Shown here piece after piece: positions 57,864-64,000 of a DNA stretch of 64,000 bases (position 1 is its first letter; each line of letters starts with the position of its first letter). The notes below the pieces were generated by a model, which was given only the letters and a program-made list of their open reading frames with translations, made no database searches and was not told the origin of the DNA. The DNA is from Streptomyces sp. NBC_00525 (lineage in GTDB: Bacteria > Actinomycetota > Actinomycetes > Streptomycetales > Streptomycetaceae). The stretch lies in NCBI RefSeq assembly GCF_036346595.1, contig NZ_CP107834.1:2604001-2668000 (forward strand), written 5' to 3'. Position numbers and translations under genes: made by a program.

Positions 57864-59317
57864 AGTCCGTATTCCTTCCACCGGCGGTCGACCAGCGTCG
57901 CCGTCTCCGGGTCCGACTCGACCATGTCCGGCCAGCCGCCGTCCCGCGTGTAGCCCTCCTCGGGCCACTTCTTCGTCGCGTCGATGCCGGCCTTGCCGCC
58001 CCAGAACTGCTGGTACGAGGCGTGGTCCAGGTGGTCGACGGGGCCCTCTGCGACCGTCAGGTCGCGCGCGTAGTCCGTGTTGCCCAGCGCCCGCCAGGCC
58101 ACCTCGTGCAGATCGTGGACGTCGCAGTCGGAGTCCACGACGACGATCAGCTTCGTCAGCGACATCATGTGCGCGCCCCAGATGGCGCTCATCACCTTCT
58201 GCGCGTGCTTCGGGTACTTCTTGTCGATCGAGACGATCGCGCAGTTGTGGAAGCCGCCCGCCTCCGGCAGGTGGTAGTCCACGATGTCCGGGACGATGAT
58301 CTTGAGGAGCGGCAGGAAGAACCGCTCGGTGGCCCGCCCCAGCGGGCCGTCCTCGGTCGGCGGCCGGCCCACCACGATCGACTGGAGCAGCGGCCGCTTC
58401 CGCATGGTCACGCAGTCGATGGTCAGTGCGGGGAACGGTTCCTGCGGGGTGTAGAAGCCGGTGTGGTCGCCGAACGGGCCCTCGGGCAGCATCGTGCCGG
58501 GCTCCAGCCAGCCCTCGATGACGACCTCGGCGTTGGCCGGGACCTGGAGCGGCACGGTCTTGCAGTCCACCATCTCGATCCGCTTGCCCTGGAGGAACCC
58601 GGCGAACAGGTACTCGTCGATCTCCTCGGGCAGCGGCGCGGTGGAGGCGTAGGTGACGGCGGGCGGCGCGCCGAACGCGACCGCGACGGGCAGCCGTTCC
58701 CCGCGCCGGGCGGCGACCTGGTAGTGGTTGCGGCTGTCCTTGTGGATCTGCCAGTGCATCCCGATGGTGCGCCGGTCGTGGCGCTGGAGCCGGTAGAGCC
58801 CGAGGTTGCGGACGCCGGTCTCCGGGTGCTTGGTGTGGGTGAGGCCCAGGTTGAAGAAGGAGCCGCCGTCCTTGGGCCAGGTGAACAGCGCGGGCAGCCG
58901 GTCCAGGTCGACGTCGTCGCCGGTGAGGACGACCTCCTGGACGGGGGCGTTCTCGCCCTTCACCTTCTTCGGCGGTACGTGGACCATCGAGCCGAGCTTG
59001 CCGAACGCCTCCCGGACGCCGACGAAGCCCTGCGGCAGTTCGGGCCGGAGCAGCCCGCCGATCTTCTCGCCGATCTCGGCGTAGGACGTGAGCCCGAGCG
59101 CCTTGAGCAGCCGCTTGTCGGTGCCGAAGACGTTCATGGCCAGGGGCATGGAGGAGCCCTTGACGTTCTCGAAGAGCAGCGCGGGGCCGCCGGCCTTGTT
59201 CACCCGGTCGACGATCTCGCCGATCTCCAGGTGGGGGTCGACCTCGGCCTTGATGCGCTTGAGCTCGCCCTCGCGCTCCAGGGCCCGGAGGAGGGAACGA
59301 AGATCGTCGTAAGCCAT
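57860..59317 (-). CDS. UbiD-family decarboxylase for menaquinone
   Basis: A 485-aa prenyl-FMN-dependent decarboxylase. The MAYDDLRSLLRALEREGELK start, the NVFGTDKR segment and the active-site Glu region EGPFGDHTGFY are typical. With UbiX and UbiA it carries out the late ring decarboxylation step. The ATG at 59317 is the conserved start; an upstream ATG is not supported. First gene of the three-gene ubi unit. Confidence 0.95.
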   Translation of the reverse strand: MAYDDLRSLLRALEREGELKRIKAEVDPHLEIGEIVDRVNKAGGPALLFENVKGSSMPLAMNVFGTDKRLLKALGLTSYAEIGEKIGGLLRPELPQGFVGVREAFGKLGSMVHVPPKKVKGENAPVQEVVLTGDDVDLDRLPALFTWPKDGGSFFNLGLTHTKHPETGVRNLGLYRLQRHDRRTIGMHWQIHKDSRNHYQVAARRGERLPVAVAFGAPPAVTYASTAPLPEEIDEYLFAGFLQGKRIEMVDCKTVPLQVPANAEVVIEGWLEPGTMLPEGPFGDHTGFYTPQEPFPALTIDCVTMRKRPLLQSIVVGRPPTEDGPLGRATERFFLPLLKIIVPDIVDYHLPEAGGFHNCAIVSIDKKYPKHAQKVMSAIWGAHMMSLTKLIVVVDSDCDVHDLHEVAWRALGNTDYARDLTVAEGPVDHLDHASYQQFWGGKAGIDATKKWPEEGYTRDGGWPDMVESDPETATLVDRRWKEYGL

Positions 59318-59330
59318 GGCGCCCAGTCTG

Positions 59331-60143
59331 TCATCCCACCGGTCGCGGGCCACCGGTGGCCGGGCCCGCGAGGGGGTCGGCGGCGAGCGCGGGGGCCCGG
59401 TCGTCGCCGAGGACCAGGTCCGGGTCGAACATGACGATGGTCGCCGCGACGACGAGCATCACGAACGGACCGGCCACCATGGTGAGCAGGAAGGCGAGCT
59501 GGTCGATCGAGGACTGGGCGGACGCGGCCGACGAGGGGTCCACGTGGACGCTCACGGCGGCCATGCCGGTGTAGTGCATCCCGGTGACGGCGATGCCCAT
59601 GACGAGGCTGGCCCCGAGGCTGGCCCACAGGCCGCGGATGGAGACCGCCGCCCACAGGGCCGCGGTGGCGGCGGCCACGGCGATGAGCACGGACAGGGCG
59701 ACGGTCGGCACGGAGTACTCCATGGTGCCGTGCACCCGCATGGCGGCCATGCCGATGTAGTGCATGCCGGCCACGCCGAGGCCCATGAACACCCCGGCGG
59801 CCGTCAGGACCTTGGGCTGCGAGCCCCGGTGGCCGACGAGGAAGACGCCCACGGCGGTGACCACGATGGCGACGACGAGGCTCAGCACGGTGAGCCCGGT
59901 GTCGTACGAGATGTCCGAGCCCTCGGCCCGGAAGCCCATCATCGCGATGAAGTGCATGGTCCAGATGCCGCAGCCGAGCGAGACGGCGGCCAGGGACAGC
60001 CAGCCGTTGCTGTTGCCCCGGTCCCGGCGCAGCAGGGACCGCACGGTGCAGCGCAGTCCGAGCGCGGACCCCAGGCAGGCCATCAGGTAGGCGGCGACGG
60101 GCGTCACCGCGCCGTAGTGGAACTCGGTCACCGTGGCGGCCAC
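59331..60143 (-). CDS. MHYT-domain membrane sensor
   Basis: A 270-aa protein with seven helices and three copies of the signature: MHFIAM, MHYIGM and MHYTGM (the namesake motif), proposed to hold copper and to sense O2, CO or NO. There is no attached GGDEF/EAL or kinase domain, so it is a bare sensor module. The 287-bp region before its start holds no gene, only a small GTGAT-T-ATCAC palindrome near 60277. It ends 13 bp before the UbiD start on the same strand. Confidence 0.93.
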   Translation of the reverse strand: MAATVTEFHYGAVTPVAAYLMACLGSALGLRCTVRSLLRRDRGNSNGWLSLAAVSLGCGIWTMHFIAMMGFRAEGSDISYDTGLTVLSLVVAIVVTAVGVFLVGHRGSQPKVLTAAGVFMGLGVAGMHYIGMAAMRVHGTMEYSVPTVALSVLIAVAAATAALWAAVSIRGLWASLGASLVMGIAVTGMHYTGMAAVSVHVDPSSAASAQSSIDQLAFLLTMVAGPFVMLVVAATIVMFDPDLVLGDDRAPALAADPLAGPATGGPRPVG

Positions 60144-60430
60144 GACGCGATCCTTTACTCAAGAGTTCCATCGGGACGGGACACCGGGGAACGGCTGAAC
60201 TGGGCGGTCGCAGACGGCGGACCGCGCCGCCCAATCAACCACATGCCGCTCATCACCCTGAACTTATGATCTTGTGGTGATTATCACGCGCTGATCCGCT
60301 ATGCGGCTTTTCACAGAGAAGGGGGAGAACCGTCCGCGGCGGTGGCCCGGTCCGGACCACCGGTTACCCTGGGCGCGTCACCGGGGCGGTGCGCTGCCCC
60401 GCCGAATCTCCGCTGGGGGACCTTTCCACG

Positions 60431-60826
60431 ATGCTCCGGGCACTGATCTACCTTCTGCCGCTGGCGCTGACGATCTTCGCGTTCATCGACTGCCTCAACA
60501 CCCCCGAGGACGAGGCCAAGCACCTGCCCAAGATCGCCTGGGTGTTCATCATCCTGCTGTTCTGGGTCGTCGGCCCGATCGTCTGGCTGGCCGCCGGCAA
60601 GGTCCGCGGGGCGCCCGCCGGGGGTGGTACGCCCTCCGAGTGGCACCGCGGCCGGCGCCGGCAGTGGGTGGCGCCGGACGACAACCCGGACTTCCTGAAC
60701 TCCCTCAAGGGGGAGAACAAGCCGGACGAGAAGAAGGACGAGGCGCTCCTCAAGGACTGGGAGGCGGACCTGCGCCGCCGCGAGGAGGAGCTGAAGCGCC
60801 GCGAGAACGACAGCGACGCCTCGTAG
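60431..60826 (+). CDS. PLDc_N-domain membrane protein
   Basis: A 131-aa protein. Two helices (LIYLLPLALTIFAFIDCL and IAWVFIILLFWVVGPIVWLAAG) make the PLDc_N module found before phospholipase D domains, here alone. A charged Lys/Glu helical tail follows (EADLRRREEELKRREND). ATG at 60431 with GGGGGA ten bases before it. Function unknown. Confidence 0.88.
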   Translation: MLRALIYLLPLALTIFAFIDCLNTPEDEAKHLPKIAWVFIILLFWVVGPIVWLAAGKVRGAPAGGGTPSEWHRGRRRQWVAPDDNPDFLNSLKGENKPDEKKDEALLKDWEADLRRREEELKRRENDSDAS

Positions 60827-60834
60827 CGCCTGCC

Positions 60835-60892
60835 CCCTGTACGCCGACTGCCCGCCACCGGAGGTCCGGTGGCGGGCAGTCGGCGTACAGGG
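60835..60892. terminator. Very long perfect hairpin between convergent genes
   Basis: Arms of 27 bp (60835-60861 and 60866-60892), fully complementary, with the tetraloop AGGT that can close by one more A-T pair. It sits 8 bp past the PLDc_N stop and 6 bp before the ccsB stop and can end both transcripts. The outer flanks stay partly complementary (CTGCC/GGCAG). Confidence 0.9.
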
Positions 60893-60898
60893 CAGGGA

Positions 60899-61987
60899 TC
60901 AGACGCCGGCGTAGGAGTGCTTGCCGGTGACGAAGATGTTGACGCCGTAGTAGTTGAACAGCCAGCAGCCGAAGGCGATCATGGCCAGGTAGGCGGCCTT
61001 GCGGCCCTTCCAGCCGGCCGTGGCGCGGGCGTGCAGATAGGCGGCGTAGGCGACCCAGGTGATGAAGGACCAGACCTCCTTGGGGTCCCAGCCCCAGTAG
61101 CGGCCCCAGGCGTCGCCCGCCCAGATCGCGCCCGCGATGATCGTGAACGTCCACAGCGGGAAGACGGCGGCGTTGATCCGGTACGAGAACTTGTCGAGGC
61201 TGGACGCGGCGGGCAGCCGGGACAGCACGGACCGCGCGAAGGCGCTCGGCTCCCCGCCGCTCGCGAGCTTGTTCTCGTAGCTGTCGCGGAAGAGGTAGAG
61301 CAGCGTGCCGACGGCGCCGATGTAGAAGACGGCGCCGCAGGTGATGGCGGTGGAGACGTGAATCCACAGCCAGTACGAGTGCAGCGCGGGCACCAGCTGG
61401 TCGCTGTCGGTGTAGAGCCAGGTGGTGGCGATGCCGAGGTCCAGCAGGACGGTGGTGACCAGCACCAGACCCATCCAGCGGACGTTCTTCTTCAGCACCA
61501 GCAGGGTGAGGTACGTTCCGACCGCCACCGTGGAGAAGGTGATGGAGAACTCGTACATGTTGCCCCAGGGCGCGCGCCGCACGGACATCGCGCGGGCGAC
61601 GACACCGGCCGCCTGCACGAGGAACGCCAGCACGGTCAGCGAGACCGCGATCCGTCCGTAGAGGTCGCCCTTGAACGTGCCGCCGGCGGCGCCGGGGCCG
61701 TCCGGCACGTCACGCGATCCGGCCGCGGCGCGGGTGACGACCTTCGGCCGCTCCAGTACGGCGGTGCTCCCGCCCTTGGCGGTGGCCTGGACCCGCACCG
61801 GGTCGGCCGCGGCGGTGGCTTCCTCGGTGGTGAGCGCGGCGGCGGTGCGGCCGACCTTGCTGCGGCTGCCGAACACCCACTCCGCGATGTGCGCGAGGAA
61901 GGCCAGCGTGTAGACGGCCATCGAGGAATAGATCAGCACATTGCTGGTGTGTGCCAGGTTCTCGTTGGTTGCGGCGGCGAGATTCAC
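60899..61987 (-). CDS. ccsB: Cytochrome c biogenesis protein CcsB (ResC/CcsA type)
   Basis: A 362-aa membrane protein with about eight helices and the heme-handling WWD-type motif GRYWGWDPKEVWSFITW near residues 295-311. It works with ResB to move heme across the membrane and attach it to apocytochromes (System II). Its GTG overlaps the resB stop (GTGA). A long Ala/Thr-rich cytoplasmic loop follows the first helix, usual in actinobacteria. Confidence 0.95.
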   Translation of the reverse strand: MNLAAATNENLAHTSNVLIYSSMAVYTLAFLAHIAEWVFGSRSKVGRTAAALTTEEATAAADPVRVQATAKGGSTAVLERPKVVTRAAAGSRDVPDGPGAAGGTFKGDLYGRIAVSLTVLAFLVQAAGVVARAMSVRRAPWGNMYEFSITFSTVAVGTYLTLLVLKKNVRWMGLVLVTTVLLDLGIATTWLYTDSDQLVPALHSYWLWIHVSTAITCGAVFYIGAVGTLLYLFRDSYENKLASGGEPSAFARSVLSRLPAASSLDKFSYRINAAVFPLWTFTIIAGAIWAGDAWGRYWGWDPKEVWSFITWVAYAAYLHARATAGWKGRKAAYLAMIAFGCWLFNYYGVNIFVTGKHSYAGV

Positions 61988-63705
61988 TTCTCAGCCCCTT
62001 CGGCGGGTTCTACGGAGGACGCCTCGGCGACGTCGCTGTCGGTGCCGGGCGCGGTGGGCGCCTCGGCGTTGAGCATGACCGCGAGGTCGGCCAGCTCCTC
62101 GGGAAGCTTCGCGGACTCGCTGCGGCCGAGTCCGGCCATCTCGACGACGGTGATCCCGTCGTCGCCGCGTACGGCCCGCAGCCAGACGCGTCGGCGCTGG
62201 ATGAAGAGGGAGCCGGCCAGGCCGGCGATGGCGGCGACGGCGCCGGTGAGCGCCCAGCCGCTGGCGGGCTGCTTGGAGATCTGGAAGCTCGCCCACTCCT
62301 GGAGGCCTTCGAAGGTGATGGAGCCCGCGCCGTCGGGCAGTTCCATCGTCTCGCCGACGAGGAGGCGCTGCTTGAGCTTCTCGCCCTTGGCGTCCTTGAA
62401 CTCCTTCATCTTGGACGTGTCGAGCTGGTACACGTTCTGCGCGATGCCGGAGTCCACGCCGAGCGAGCCGTGGTAGCCGTTCAGCGCGAGGACGGGGAAG
62501 TCGGCGGCCGGGAACTGCGACCACATGGTGCCCTTGCCCTTGCCGGCGAAGGTCGGCACGAAGAACGCCTGGAAGCCCAGCTGCTCCTTCTTGCCGTTCT
62601 TGTCGCGGTAGCCGTCCAGCACCTTGATGGCGCCGCTGGAGGTGACGTTGTTGTCCAGGGGCAGCAGCGGGACGGCGGTCCGGTAGACCTCCTTGCCCCG
62701 GCCGTCCTTGACGGAGATGACGGGCGCGTAGCCGTGGGCGTTGAGGTAGACCTTGGTGCCGTCGACGTCGAGGGGCTCGTTGACCTTGATGACCTTCTTC
62801 TGCGGCTTGCCGTACGCCCCGTCCGAGAACGTCACGTGCGCCTCGTACGTGCGCGGGGTGCCGATCTGCGGTCCGCTGCGTTCGTACGTACCGATGAAGT
62901 CGTCCAGGACGAAGCTGAACGGGGTCAGCTCGTCGTTGTCGAAGAGCGTGCCGGCCTTGAAGTCGTCGTACTGGGTGATCGTGTTGGCGAAGCCGTCGCC
63001 CTCGACGACGAGCTTGGCGCCCTCGGACTTGAAGAGCTGCCCCCAGGCGAAGGCGATGAGCATCACGATGAGCGCGACGTGGAAGACCAGGTTGCCGGCC
63101 TCGCGCAGATAGCCCTTCTCGGCGGCGACGGCGTCCCCGGCGACATGGGCCCGGTAGCGGCGCTTGCGGACGACGGCGAGCGCGGCCTCGTGGACCTCCT
63201 CGGGGGTCGCCTCGGTGCGCCAGGTGGTGTACGCGGGCAGCCGGGTGAGGCGCTTGGGGGCGCCCGGCGGGCGGCTGGTGAGCTGGCCGACGAAGGTGGC
63301 GGTGCGCGGGACGATGCAGCCGATGAGCGAGATGAACAGCAGGAGGTAGATCGCGGAGAACCACACCGAGCTGTAGACGTCGAAGAACTGGAGCTTCTCG
63401 TAGATCGGCGTGACGACGGTGTGCGCGTCCTTGAAGGTCTGCACCTTCATCTCGTCCACGCTGTTCTGCGGGATCAGCGAGCCGGGGATGGCGCCGAGGG
63501 AGAGCAGGAAGAGCAGGATCAGCGCGACCCGCATGGAGGTGAGCTGGCGCCAGAACCAGCGCGCCCAGCCGACGACGCCCATGGCGGGCAGGTTGGCGAG
63601 GGCCTCCTCGCGGGGGGCGGTGGAGAGCTGGGAACCGGCGGCGCCCAGCTCAGCGGCGTTCTCCCGGTCCCGGTCCTGGGAGGGGTTGGACGTGGTGTTG
63701 CTCAT
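61984..63705 (-). CDS. resB: Cytochrome c biogenesis protein ResB
   Basis: A 573-aa protein with three N-terminal helices (for example MRVALILLFLLSLGAIPGSLIPQ and VWFSAIYLLLFISLIGCIVPR), a helix near residue 220, a large extracytoplasmic domain (~230-470) and a final helix near 490. The layout and the order with ccsB are those of the System II heme lyase. The C-terminal tail is acidic Ala/Glu-rich. It follows ccdA by 6 bp. Confidence 0.95.
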   Translation of the reverse strand: MSNTTSNPSQDRDRENAAELGAAGSQLSTAPREEALANLPAMGVVGWARWFWRQLTSMRVALILLFLLSLGAIPGSLIPQNSVDEMKVQTFKDAHTVVTPIYEKLQFFDVYSSVWFSAIYLLLFISLIGCIVPRTATFVGQLTSRPPGAPKRLTRLPAYTTWRTEATPEEVHEAALAVVRKRRYRAHVAGDAVAAEKGYLREAGNLVFHVALIVMLIAFAWGQLFKSEGAKLVVEGDGFANTITQYDDFKAGTLFDNDELTPFSFVLDDFIGTYERSGPQIGTPRTYEAHVTFSDGAYGKPQKKVIKVNEPLDVDGTKVYLNAHGYAPVISVKDGRGKEVYRTAVPLLPLDNNVTSSGAIKVLDGYRDKNGKKEQLGFQAFFVPTFAGKGKGTMWSQFPAADFPVLALNGYHGSLGVDSGIAQNVYQLDTSKMKEFKDAKGEKLKQRLLVGETMELPDGAGSITFEGLQEWASFQISKQPASGWALTGAVAAIAGLAGSLFIQRRRVWLRAVRGDDGITVVEMAGLGRSESAKLPEELADLAVMLNAEAPTAPGTDSDVAEASSVEPAEGAEK

Positions 63706-63711
63706 TGGTAC

Positions 63712-64000
63712 TCAGATCCCCACCTGGAAGTCGGCCGACCAGCCCTGCAGATCCTGCATCATGCTGCTCCACACACCGGTCAGCAGGAGCAGCCCGGTCA
63801 CGATCATCATGCCGCCGCCGATGCGCATGACCCACGCGTAGTGGCGCTTGACCCAGCCGAACGCGCCGAGCGCCTTGCGGAAGGCGACGGCGGCGAGCAC
63901 GAAGGGAATGCCCAGGCCCATGCAGTAGGCGACGGTCAGTATGGCGCCGCGCCCGGCGGTGCCCTGCTCGATGGCGAGCATGGACACCGAGCTGAGCGTG
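63712..64000 (-). CDS. ccdA: Cytochrome c biogenesis protein CcdA (C-terminal part, cut by window edge)
   Basis: The last ~96 residues of a DsbD-type membrane thiol transporter: EQGTAGRGAILTVAYCMGLG, then PFVLAAVAFRKALGAFGWVKRH and a last helix GGGMMIVTGLLLLTGVW. CcdA passes electrons outward to keep the heme-binding cysteines of cytochrome c reduced. It is upstream of resB and ccsB in one unit. The start is beyond the right edge. Confidence 0.9.
   Translation of the reverse strand, partial: TLSSVSMLAIEQGTAGRGAILTVAYCMGLGIPFVLAAVAFRKALGAFGWVKRHYAWVMRIGGGMMIVTGLLLLTGVWSSMMQDLQGWSADFQVGI

Noticed and set aside
60277..60287. GTGAT-T-ATCAC palindrome before the MHYT gene
   Set aside because: Short, single and over 130 bp from either start; too weak to list as an operator.

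Overview
The window is high-GC actinobacterial chromosome and reads as Streptomyces. The evidence is the very GC-rich third codon positions, many GTG starts, GTGA/ATGA stop-start overlaps, XRE/DUF5753 plus DUF397 pairs, a single-locus type VII (ESX) secretion system, F420 biosynthesis by a fused FbiC, and the futalosine-type menaquinone genes next to resB/ccsB. No rRNA, tRNA, CRISPR array or intact insertion sequence was seen.

Layout. 1-6.0 kb: N-terminal part of a probable D,D-carboxypeptidase, a GPP34 protein, an XRE regulator with its DUF397 partner, an ADP-ribosylglycohydrolase homologue that has lost its metal-binding aspartates, and an aminoglycoside-phosphotransferase-like kinase. 6.0-20.9 kb: a complete ESX locus (eccD, eccC, two mycosins, a 478-aa WXG protein, a 164-aa protein, esxA, esxB, eccB, eccE and a coupled unknown). 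20.9-30.2 kb: fbiC; an ECF41 sigma factor facing a carboxymuconolactone decarboxylase gene; a double-DUF4333 lipoprotein; a Ser/Thr kinase; a whiJ/abaA-like triplet (HATPase, XRE, DUF397); and a secreted polysaccharide deacetylase preceded by a DasR-like box. 30.1-32.7 kb: a scarred accessory segment with fragments of a serine recombinase, a PhzF-type isomerase and a RelE-type toxin around an HxlR-controlled EthD/AhpD-like pair.

32.7-37.6 kb: an SMI1-like protein, a lipoprotein, and a compact ATP-grasp RiPP (graspetide-type) cluster of an 84-aa precursor, an ATP-grasp ligase, a PIMT-like O-methyltransferase and a divergent XRE regulator. This is the best candidate in the window for an undescribed product. 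37.6-45.1 kb: HD phosphohydrolase, F420-type LLM oxidoreductase, a siderophore-interacting protein behind a near-ideal iron box, an MFS exporter with two operator-like sites, and an ABC exporter/DUF4097 group facing an unusual HTH_38-MarR regulator.

45.1-53.6 kb: a fatty-acid module (acyl-CoA ligase, thiolase, large FabG, MaoC hydratase, TetR) with a triple-half-site operator between thiolase and FabG. Next come a DAACS symporter behind a Cys-rich leader peptide and a DUF4229 membrane protein. 53.6-64 kb: GNAT, aminofutalosine synthase MqnE, an Lrp regulator, a 45-aa conserved protein, the UbiX/UbiA/UbiD set for late menaquinone steps, an MHYT sensor, a PLDc_N protein, and the System II cytochrome c maturation genes ccsB, resB and ccdA (cut by the window edge). 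The last block ties quinone supply to cytochrome assembly. FbiC supplies the cofactor that the LLM oxidoreductase probably uses.
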